A model generated the notes under the pieces. That model worked only from the letters and a program-made list of their open reading frames with translations, did not search any database and was not told where the DNA came from. Positions 55,255 to 64,000 of a DNA stretch of 64,000 nt are shown here, one piece after another; the first letter of the stretch is position 1, and the number at the start of each line of letters is the position of its first letter. Origin of the DNA: Proliferodiscus dingleyae (lineage: Eukaryota > Ascomycota > Leotiomycetes > Helotiales > Lachnaceae); contig QYAK01000045.1 of the NCBI GenBank assembly GCA_003988795.1, positions 1 to 64,000 of the forward strand, written 5' to 3'. The position numbers and the translations under genes were made by a program.

Positions 55255-56192
55255 TCAGCTTTCATATTCCATCTTTCCGTCTCCAATAACCTTCCACATC
55301 TCTTCAATGATATCCTTCTGCCCACTCGGCGCTCCTCTAATGGCCAGGTACTTCCTCCCATCAACCTCCGGCTTCCAATCTCCTGGATTCCCTCCCGCCA
55401 TGATTCCCCCAGCCTCAACCAAGATGCACCACCCGGCCGCCACATCCCAAGCCCAGCAGCCCCCTTCCCAAAACACATCTTGTTGACCAGCAGCCACATA
55501 AGCCAGATTGAGAGCCGCAGAGCCAATGCAACGTATACTATGCACCATCGAGCCACCATTCTCCTTGCTCGCCGCGAGCTTAGCAAATACCTTTGCTTTG
55601 AGCTCAAAATTATTGCCGCTTCTATCGCTACCCCATTCTGCTCCTATCAAGCACGTACTCAGATCTACAAGTTTCTCGGGTTCTTGTCTCAACGGCAAGC
55701 GCTCTTTGTTTCCATGTCGTGTCACAAAACTGCCCTGCCCCTTGATGCCTGTAAATAGCTCGTCTAGGAAAGGATTGTATATCACTCCCACTGTGGGTAT
55801 CCTGTCGACTGTAAACCCAAGGGAGATGCAGAACGCTGGGAAGGTATGTACAAAGTTCGTAGTTCCATCAACAGGGTCGACAATGAACGTGGGTGCATCT
55901 GTGAGGTGGGTTGAGCCCGGGACGTAGGTTTCTTCACCGATGAATTGGAAGGTTGGGTGGGCAGACAAGAGCCGCGTGGAGACCATCTTTTCAACGGCGC
56001 GATCGGTCTCTGTTACTAGATCGGCGGCTTGACATTGTCAGAAATGGATGAAAGTGGGAGGGAGAAGAATGTACAGTTCTTTTTTGTGCCAGAGGAGAGA
56101 TGGGAGGGTGTGGCCGAGAGCATCATGCGACCTGCCTCGTGGGCGACGCTGATGAGGAGGTCATGGATCTCTTGGAGCTTGATTTCAACCAT
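55255..56192 (-). CDS. Inositol monophosphatase family enzyme
   Basis: Two exons, 56192-56075 and 56027-55255, 296 aa. All metal-site motifs are present: GEE at 70-72, DPVDGTTNF from Asp90 (Asp90 and Asp93), and WAWDVAAG with Asp234. These hold two or three Mg2+ ions that drive hydrolysis of inositol 1-phosphate in the family, feeding inositol recycling and phosphatidylinositol synthesis. The 47-nt intron (GTACAT..AAG) restores KKNSADLVTETD, a conserved N-terminal segment. The length is normal for IMPase. Fungal QutG/qa-x proteins of quinate clusters belong to the same superfamily, but no other quinate gene lies nearby, so I prefer the general name. Substrate remains to be shown. Confidence 0.93.
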
Positions 56193-56630
56193 TTTGAGAC
56201 AATGGGACGGGGACTGTTGGAGAGAAGGTCGGAAAGGTCCTTATAAAGAGGGGTGCTTGTGGAGTTATGGTGGGGTTATGGTAGTTGTCGATCCTCGTAT
56301 CTTATCAACACGTGCATTGTTAATATAATCCTATAGGCAACTGACGGGAGTTAAACTCCTGCAGGAGAACCAGTTGTAGGTCAGTGGTGGTGGAGGACAT
56401 TGGGGGGAAAGCACGAAGGTGTAGTGTTGCGGGAATGTAAATATACTCCGGGCTTAGCACACTGTTACTCATGACCGAGTCAAAGAACAGGCAACAATTA
56501 CGCTGCTTCAATCCAGGTCATACCAGATCTTTTCAAAATTCTTGTAATACAATCATGACCTGAGAATCGTCATCCATGCACATGCGCCGTACCCGTAAAT
56601 CTCAATTGCAGACAACACCAAACCCTCCTA
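56193..56630. other. Spacer upstream of the inositol monophosphatase gene
   Basis: Promoter region of the monophosphatase gene and 3' end of the next minus-strand gene. It contains a TATA-like box (listed) and nothing else recognised. Confidence 0.45.
56241..56247 (-). promoter_or_regulatory. TATA-like box of the inositol monophosphatase gene
   Basis: TTTATAA on the minus strand lies about 50 nt upstream of the ATG at 56192. If used, the leader would be very short. Position and sequence are the only support. Confidence 0.4.
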
Positions 56631-57374
56631 CTACATGTTCTCTCTGAACATGGATCTCCGCTCTGTAGGGCTATTGCTGTCGAGACTCTCATTCGTACCA
56701 CGCTTCTTCGGCGCTGACGTCTCGATTGGCCTTGGGCTGACTCCCCGTAGACTGACATTGCTTGGTTCCGCAGAGTCATCGAAAGGATTCTGCGCAGGCC
56801 TCCTGCCCATCTCCTCGTCATACCTCCTATCCAGTCCCGCTTTTGAACCACCAATATAGGGCTCTGGCTCTCGACTTAAACTCCTCCCTCTAGTCTCTCC
56901 ATATCCTCCGGCGGCAGCTGGCGCGAGATTGGAGTGTTCTCCTCCACTCCCACGTAGCCCTAGCTCCTGCTCCTCATAATAGCCCCCAGGCCCATACGCA
57001 TCTGCTTCAGTGCCCACGCGCGCATCCCAAGCCTCATCCGGATCCAGCGGACCAAAGCCTCTATTGCTTGCCCGTCCCCTGACATTGCTGCTCAGCGGCT
57101 CCTCGTACGCGCCTCCCGCAGACCGATTATTCCTGTTTCCGAGCCCGCGCACCTTGTCATTGAACCAGCCCATGATTCCTCCTGGCGCGGGACTTGGCGC
57201 GCCATACGCCGACCGCTCAGAGGAGCGATTGAAAGGGTTGTAGGATGCGAGTGTGGGTGTGGGTAATCCAAGCCGACGGGCGCGCAGGTGAGTGTAGATC
57301 ACCCAGCCGATGGCGCCGCCGACGACTATGAAGGCGACGATGATGAAGAAGGCGCCAAGGCCACTGACGGCCAT
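56631..57374 (-). CDS. Single-pass membrane protein with long Gly/Arg-rich tail
   Basis: Intronless, 247 aa. One strong hydrophobic helix lies at the N-terminus (about 7-29, FFIIVAFIVVGGAIGWVIYTHL), followed by RARRLGLPTPTLASYNPF and a long disordered tail rich in Gly, Ser, Arg and acidic residues. No catalytic motif is visible. Membrane-proximal text of this type (RLGLPTP.L.SYNPF, then APGGIMGWFNDKVR) is, as I recall, conserved in an uncharacterised fungal family, but I cannot name a function. The helix directly at the N-terminus without a clear cleavage site suggests a signal anchor. It is followed on the same strand by a second one-pass protein at 57995-59109. Confidence 0.8.
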   Translation of the reverse strand: MAVSGLGAFFIIVAFIVVGGAIGWVIYTHLRARRLGLPTPTLASYNPFNRSSERSAYGAPSPAPGGIMGWFNDKVRGLGNRNNRSAGGAYEEPLSSNVRGRASNRGFGPLDPDEAWDARVGTEADAYGPGGYYEEQELGLRGSGGEHSNLAPAAAGGYGETRGRSLSREPEPYIGGSKAGLDRRYDEEMGRRPAQNPFDDSAEPSNVSLRGVSPRPIETSAPKKRGTNESLDSNSPTERRSMFRENM

Positions 57375-57994
57375 CGTGGCAGGAGTGCAAAGTGATGCTC
57401 TTTGTGTTGTTTGGGCGATGTGTTCGCCAGTGCTGGCGGGATGTAGGAAGAAAAGCTGGCTGATCTGATGAATGCTCTTAGTAACGAAATTCTTGGCTTG
57501 GCTTCGTATCGATGGGAGGCGGAGATTACAAGTAAGCTTTTTGCCGAACGTCAGAACTTAGGTAAGTGGGCTCCAAGGGTGCACCACCACCAAACACCAC
57601 TTCTGATGCAAACTGTGCTTGAGGATGCGCTACAGTCACCACCACTTCAGCTTCGAGCTTGCACTTAACTACTATGTCTGGTTATGCAGCTTGATATGCT
57701 TTTCCTGCCTGCCTGATTTATGTGAGATAAGGAAAGGGATGTGCTATAATCCTGCCCATTTTGTTGATTTGAGAGTCTCGCGTGGAAAGGGGCCACAAGG
57801 TGGCCACTTAATCCCAGGCTTTAAATGCTCCCGTAGCGTACTCTCGTTTGTGATCCAGATCTTCCTCGTCAAGATGCTGAGGTTTCAATTTGGGAGTCTC
57901 ACAGAGGAACTGGGGCCTTGATTGTAGTGCAGATTGTGTTGGTTATGATGCAATGTGTTCTGGTATACACAGTCCTGATAATGGCCTATCTATG
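57375..57994. other. Spacer between two minus-strand membrane-protein genes
   Basis: About 620 nt with the promoter of the gene starting at 57374. No coding or regulatory feature was recognised. Confidence 0.4.
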
Positions 57995-59109
57995 CTATAT
58001 CCACCTGATGTTCTTCATCGTCGGAGTTGTATCACTAAACGTCAATGTAACAGGGCTCACTGCAGTATCATCCCCAGCTCTGTTGTGGTAGTCCCCGCTG
58101 ATAAACCGCATCTCACTATCCCTTAGCTCAGGCCGACTAGGCCGTCGCGGACTCTGCATCTCAAAGATATCTGAGCATCCAACTATCGTCTGGCTCGGCC
58201 TTCTCGGATACCCACGGGTTTCTGACATTGAGCCCTCACTTTGTCTTCTGTTCAACGGCCGTACCTCCTCGTCTGGTGATATGAGGGAAATTTTTGGGAC
58301 CGAGGCTGATGTTGGAGCTGGCCCTGGAGCTGGGGATCGGAGATCGACTTGACTGTATGAGGCGCCGGAGTCGGTTTGAGAGGGCCGAGGAGGGCCCTTG
58401 TATACTTCTTCAAGATCACTATAATGGCGCCGTTTGTAGAAGATGAACCAGGCGATGAAAACAAGGAAGAGAAAACCGACTGCCGCGCCAACAGACGCGC
58501 CTATTTCAACAGCGTCACTGTTGGCGAAGGAGGAAGAGCTGGCTGTGGATGACGAATTTGGTGCACTGATGGTTGCTGTCGCTGAAGGGAGAACAACCGT
58601 GGCCAGTATTGACGTTGGGAATGAGACGGTGGCGACTGGCGATGGTGATCCTGGCAGGCATTAATATGATCGCGGCCTTGTTCTGGATTGAACCTACCTG
58701 GAAAAGTGATGATGTTGGCGCCTGTGGTGCAATTCGCCTCGGACACGTTAGAATCATTGCAATAATAACTATCGGTCTTGCTATCCGGACACTTGAGCAC
58801 CTCCTGCCCGCCTGTCCTCTGATCCATGAATGGAGCACTGGAGTTCACGCAGAAGTTTGGACATTGCGGTGAGTTCCATGACTGATCTGTACAGGAACCT
58901 CTCGAGTAGAATCCAGGATCACTGGCGCTTAGAGCAGGATTCTGACAAAGGCCATTGCTGAGGCAGACCAAGCCTTGACCACAACATACGGAATCACCAG
59001 AGCTATTACAAGGGATATCGGTCAATACGAGGTCGCCACTTGGATAGTAACAGCTTGAAGCATGAGTAGTCTTGAGATAGATGAGAAGAAGTAAGGCAGA
59101 TGGCAGCAT
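57995..59109 (-). CDS. Cys-rich ectodomain, Mid2-like single-pass membrane protein
   Basis: Two exons, 59109-58698 and 58650-57995, 355 aa. A signal peptide (about 1-17) leads into an ectodomain of about 120 residues with a dozen Cys (SCYYPSGDL, CCGQGLVCLSNGLC), then a Ser/Thr-rich stalk likely to be O-glycosylated. One transmembrane helix follows (about 187-209, GASVGAAVGFLFLVFIAWFIFY), then a cytoplasmic tail of about 145 residues rich in Pro, Ser and Arg. The 47-nt intron (GTAGGT..CAG) lies before the stalk; without it helix and tail are lost. The plan resembles fungal wall sensors of the Mid2/WSC kind and of many predicted surface proteins, but the Cys pattern is not a canonical WSC domain. 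A sensor or adhesion role is inference. Confidence 0.85.
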
Positions 59110-61463
59110 TACTAAAGGGCGCGTCTGGAGAAAAGGACTGCAGATTGAGGAGAAGATAGTTTGGTAGAGGATATGGGTATAGCATGATTAGAAGAAAGAA
59201 TGAATAGGAGTGGACGCAGTGCGAATGCAGATGCAGATGCAAATGCAACGCAATGCACGATAAGTCCTTGCAAGCAGGTGCTGTGATACGGAGGACCCCT
59301 GATGGATGCCTCGTGGTGAGATCGCTTAACACTGCGGGACGGGGAGGTGGGATATGCGGGTGAAGTTATTCATAGAATTGGTTGCAGCGGCATTTGGGAT
59401 CTCGTAAATGCGCGACATTGGATCAGGAAGATTGAGCACCCCGATCCGATTCCTTGGCCGCTACAAAGAAATATATTGATACGAGGCACTTGCGCGGGAT
59501 TTCGTGAAGGAGAGGAATGATTCCAGGCCACAGCCTCGCTGAAGGAATGAAGTCTTCGATCTCTCATGCACTCTCTCTGTCGGCGGCCAATCAAACGTAG
59601 GCTACTACTGGTGGTAGGACGGTCGGGGTAGATTACTTAACGCGCCTCGGAGTCAACGTTGCTGCAAGACAACTTTTCGTGGGGGAGGAATGCGAGATTG
59701 TTTACCGATGGATTGAATTGCGTATGCTGGAATACGCCTCAGCAGTACAAGCCTTTAGTTTTCTGGAGGGTTATGAGGTTTTAGAGGTGGGTGCCGTGAT
59801 GATCAGAGCTGAATATCTCACCATCGCGTGCCGAAGTCTAGATAGCCGAGCAGTGTTAAAGATATCTCCCGACCTTAATTGAGAGTCAATATCCTGGTAA
59901 TACCATAGATAATGGCCAGCTGTGAAGGTGGGGAGATTTTCAGGCCGGCCTGGAACTCCTGACAAGTACGAAGGATCCGAAGTCGCGAGGGAATCATCCA
60001 CGCGAGACCAGAACGATTGGCTGATAGGTGTCTGAGAAAACAGTCTGCCTTCGTTCCCGAATACCTTACTAATCCTTGGGGTGAGAATGAAGCATTCTGA
60101 CACTCATCCAGGCGGATTGAGATGTAACGCATTGTATGAGGCTTGTACCGTCCTCGTATCTGCTAACCTGGAAGGAAAATCCTTTTTCTGATTGGCGGCC
60201 GACATCAGACTCTCTCTTGCAAGAGAAAGCAGCAGACACAACGATGTGCCTCGCTTTACAACGCTCCTTGAACAGTCATAATATGGTCATGGCGGGCCAG
60301 ATTGGTAACTGACATAGACGCGTACTCTCAGCATATCTGTGATTATGAATATCGACCCCAGTTACTGAAGCGTTCCGAAGGGAAGCCAAATGAGGTGACG
60401 TTGAACAGAATCATGCCTGCAGGAAGTAGGATCTGGTGAGACCGCCAAGAGCTCCATATGACTTGAGCTTTGGAATGGGCTGGATGATAAAAACACGTTA
60501 CAGGATCAGCTGACCATGATCTCCAGTTGTCTTTATATGTACGGGATTGCTTTCCCCATTCCGGCCGAAGTCGCTCGTGCCATGGTATAGTAACGTCTTG
60601 TACTTTGTTGTGGGGTAAGACAGGGAGACGAACTGGGCATCTTGCATTCTGAGATGGCCAGATGGGGAAGGCATCACGCTAGGAATGGACAGGCAAGACT
60701 CTGTCCGACAGCGATCTAAGGATTCATGTGGATGTGAAAGAAAAGTGGCGCAAGCACAAGTCGTGTGACATTCAGTAAAGTGTCAGGGGCAGGACAGAGA
60801 GAGATGGAGAGCACAAGGGAATGAAACATTGGCATGTTGGTAGGTGACACATACATACACACATAGACTGTACTGCAGAGATGCAAGACAGCAGTCAGAG
60901 TCCTTGATCAGACTACCATCCAATTCCGTCCTCCAGGAAGTCTGTTCATGGAGCCAGTCCGTCTCTGCGCAGTTCATCACTCCACCACACCTTCTCACCT
61001 GATTCCGCGCGCGTGACGGCGGAAGTGAACGGCCATTCCATCTCGTAATCTTTCGATCAGATAACACGGATCTGCTCCACTCTGCACGCGGGTCCCGATA
61101 GCGTGGGGTGGGTATCGCCGTCACATTGAGGCGGCCGCCGATCTTAGAGTTTGCACCAAGATCACAAGCTTTTTGCAGGTCGGGAGGACATCAGACACCG
61201 ACATCGACATCGACATCGACATCGCAGACGGCACAACCTCCTCACTCGCAGACTCCCTCGAGACAATTCTCCGCCCGTCGACTCTGCTTCCCGCTCCTCC
61301 GCTGTGTCTCTCCCGCCTCCGCTCTTCCTCCCAGAGTCCCGCCCCCCGTCTGCACCGCTGCTAGTCGCAGACTCGTGCGGCTGTGCTCATCCTTGTTCCC
61401 CCCGTCGAACAACGCACCGCCAAAGCTGGGAACATGGCACAAGTCGTGCATTAGCATTGGTGG
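59110..61463. other. 2.35-kb divergent intergenic region upstream of the OPT gene
   Basis: Lies between divergent starts of the Mid2-like and OPT genes. The minus-strand ORF at 59771-60103 has no recognisable motif. The right end is pyrimidine-rich with a GACATC repeat and is probably OPT promoter and leader. Confidence 0.45.
61200..61223. repeat. GACATC hexanucleotide repeat
   Basis: Four perfect tandem GACATC units about 240 nt upstream of the OPT transporter start, within its probable leader or promoter. Confidence 0.85.
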
Positions 61464-64000
61464 ATGCGCCGTATGACATCCCACGCCCAATCCGCTTCTG
61501 GTGCTGCTACTGGGCGTGTCTCCGCGAGCTCTGATGCCCACCGCCATATTGAATCTACTGATCCATCTACTGATCCAGCAGCTGCACAAGACATTGCTCT
61601 GTCCGTCCTCCCATCCTCCTCGTCGCCAGCACGGCCACGGCATGACTCTCGAGGTCACGATCACGATCACGACGACTCCGACCTCGACCCCAAAGACGAC
61701 CCTGCTCCCCCTCGAAGACTTCGTCGCCACTCGGATACCGACGACGATGAGGCTGCAGGGAAAACCACATCTTTCCTAAAGCCACTCCGCCAGCTTGCCG
61801 GACTCATGTCCAAAGCACCGCTCCTTCTGCGGTCCGCACCGGGCTTTGGAACTGGATCGTACGGTGCTGCACCCATCAGCACGTCGTTGGACAACAGCGA
61901 GGAAGACGATGCCGACGACGACGTTCGGAAGCGGGATAAGCGGAGGACAGCAGAGTCCAGATTGAGGACTGCGATGAGTGCAACCACACTACGGAGCTCA
62001 CGATCCGGTGCCTCACGTTCAACTCGACGGCGGAGGAGCCACTCCACGAGCAGCAATGACCCACAAGAAATAATGGAGGACATTGGGCTGGAAGGCCGTT
62101 ATAGCACTGGCGGCGTCCCTATTCCCAATGCTGCAAGCCCGCTCGACCCCAAGGACGATTCCGAGACTCCTCTCGACGAATCTGATCAGGCAGCAGACGA
62201 CGAGTATTCTCTCAATGAAGAAGATCCTCCAGACAACTCGCCGTACCCTCAAGTCCGAGCGTCGGTTTCCGCAGTAGATAACACAAGCCTCTCCATCAAC
62301 ACCCCGCGGATGTGGCTCCTGTCATTGTTGTTTGCCATTCTCGGATCTTCCACAAATCTTTTCTTTTCCCTTCGATATCCTAGCGTTTCAATTACACCGG
62401 TCATAGCTCTTTTACTAGTACACCCTTTGGGCCTCCTTTGGGACCAGCTACTCAAGCGGCGAGATGATCCCCAAGATGTATTTATAGATGGAATGCGAAG
62501 CAAGATAGCTTCCAATAACATAGACGCGAACCACGAACCTCATGAGAGACGACCGTTGGCCAGGCATGCCAGCAAAACACGACGATTACGACTATGGCTC
62601 TCGCAAGGAAGGTGGAATGAGAAGGAGCACAGCTGTGTTTATATCAGTAGCAATGTATCTTTTGGCTTCGCATTTGCTACTGATGTGATTGTGGAGCAGA
62701 CACACTTCTACAACCAGAAAGCCAGCATTACCTATCAGCTGCTCCTGATCCTCTCGACCCAGATCCTGGGATACACATTCGCTGGTCTGACTCGACGGTT
62801 CCTGGTCAGACCTGGAGGCATGATATGGCCTGGCACATTGATGTCGGCCGCCATGTTTACCACTCTACACAAGGAGGAGAATACAGTTGCCAATGGGTGG
62901 CGGATCAGCCGGTGGCGATTCTTCTTCACCGTCTGGGTCTGCGCTTTTCTCTTCTACTTCCTGCCGGGGCTCCTATTTCCAGCCTTGAGTTATTTCAGTG
63001 TCATCACATGGTTCTTCCCAAAGAATGTGATTGTCGCAAACCTCTTTGGGGTGGCTTCTGGTCTCGGCCTCTTCCCCGTAACTTTTGATTGGGCTCAGAT
63101 TGCCTACATCGGGTCGCCCCTCCTCACGCCTTTCTGGGCCGCAATGAATGTCGTTGGAGGCCTAGTCATCGTCATGTGGATCATTGCACCTATCGCATAT
63201 TATAAGAATCTTTTCTTCTCGTCATACATGCCAATCTTGTCTTCAGCAGTCTTCGATAACACCGGCAATATATACGACGTCAGCAAGATCCTGACCAAGG
63301 ACTTCTTGTTTGACAAGGACGCATATCACAACTACAGTCGAGTCTACCTACCCATCACATATGTCTTGAGCTATGGGCTTCAATTTGCGGCCCTCGCATC
63401 TTTGCTATCTCATACAGCATGTTGGCACGGTTCAGACATCTGGAGGCAATGGAAGGCTTCATTGAAGGAGGTGGAAGGGGAGTCGAAGGGCGCTTATAAA
63501 GTGGTACCATCTAACGGGGAGACTAACAGATCTAATGGCGACGGGACACGACCATTGTCAAGATCCGATTCGAATATAGACAACATCATTAGCCAGGAGG
63601 ATGTTCACAATCGATTGATGAAGAGGTATAAGGATGCGCCGATCAGTTGGTACCTCTTGACCTTTGTCAGTATGACAGCAGTGGGAATATTTGTGGTCGA
63701 GTAGTGAGTGAACCCATGCATCCGCAGAACGTTTCTAATCTCGAAAGTTATCCTGTTCATCTCCCTTGGTATGGACTTCTCCTAGCCTTGGGCATCTGCT
63801 CGATCCTCTTCATTCCAATCGGCATTGTCATGGCTATCACGAATCAACACAGCAGCATCTACCTCATTTGTCAACTCGTCTGTGGCGCTGTCTTCCCAGG
63901 TCGACCCGTCGCAAACATGGTCTTTGTGACTTATGGCTATATCTCCTCGGCCCAAGGCATCAAGTTCTCGGCAGATCTCAAGCTTGGTCACTACATGAAA
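61464..64000 (+). CDS. OPT-family oligopeptide transporter (3' end beyond window)
   Basis: Exon 1 is 61464-63703 and exon 2 starts at 63748 and continues past the edge; 830 residues are visible. After a cytosolic, Ser/Asp/Arg-rich N-terminus of about 275 residues come many transmembrane helices from about 283 (MWLLSLLFAILGSSTNLFFSLRYPSV), with ITYQLLLILSTQILGYTFAGLTRRFLV and a PGGMIWPGTLMSA segment typical of the OPT superfamily, which imports small peptides or metal chelates with protons. The 44-nt intron (GTGAGT..AAG) rescues the frame: unspliced it stops at VVE, spliced it continues YYPVHLPWYGLLLALG. The first ATG at 61464 is followed closely by another at 61473; either may be used. Substrate is unknown. 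The missing part should hold the last helices. Confidence 0.92.

Noticed and set aside
55255..56192. Monophosphatase as QutG of a quinate-utilisation cluster
   Set aside because: No quinate permease, dehydrogenase, dehydroquinase or repressor gene lies in the surrounding DNA; general IMPase motifs suffice.
61151..61534. Overlapping plus-strand ORFs just before the OPT gene
   Set aside because: Driven by the GACATC repeat and C/T-rich leader; the OPT frame from 61464 is clearly the real one.

Overview
This 64 kb window is nuclear DNA of a filamentous ascomycete (Pezizomycotina; the class cannot be fixed by reading alone). The gene set is fungal: a Zn2Cys6 regulator with a fungal-specific middle domain, an eqolisin acid peptidase, an OPT-family transporter, GPI2, UTP21, VIP1 and a telobox protein. 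Nearly every gene is broken by introns of about 44-150 nt with GT..AG ends and CTGAC/CTAAC-like branch sites. I rebuilt exon junctions by hand from reading-frame continuity. No rRNA, tRNA, CRISPR array, transposase or reverse transcriptase was recognised.

Layout, 0-16 kb: an SRPK-like protein kinase (-), a TRF/Taz1-like telobox protein (-), the Golgi cation transporter GDT1 (+), an orphan one-membrane-pass ORF (-), a 1143-aa multi-zinc-finger factor (+) and a signal-peptide/one-TM protein (-). 16-20 kb is a gene-poor stretch carrying GTACAGTAC motifs and a near-perfect hairpin. 20-31 kb: GPI2 (+), a pirin-family protein (-), a hemerythrin-like protein (-), an NmrA-like NAD(P)-binding protein (+), an eight-exon Zn2Cys6 transcription factor (-) and a secreted glutamic peptidase (-). 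34-45 kb: a Fringe-like glycosyltransferase (-), UTP21 (-) and, divergently, the inositol pyrophosphate kinase VIP1 (+). 45-54 kb is almost empty apart from a 54-aa Cys-rich peptide gene behind an intron-bearing leader. 54-64 kb: a stand-alone 87-aa SH3 protein (-), an inositol monophosphatase-family enzyme (-), two single-pass membrane proteins (-) and an OPT transporter that runs off the right edge (+).

Most genes are unrelated housekeeping or accessory functions; I see no biosynthetic cluster. The most loosely thematic block is 21-29 kb (pirin, hemerythrin-like, NmrA-like, Zn2Cys6 factor), which may reflect redox or metal-linked functions, but this is only an inference from proximity. The observations most worth a second look are the Cys-rich mini-gene at 51.4 kb, the split mini-SH3 gene at 54.3 kb, the GC-AG intron inside the zinc-cluster codons at 28.9 kb, the upstream ORFs of VIP1 and the repeated GTACAGTAC motif in gene-poor DNA.
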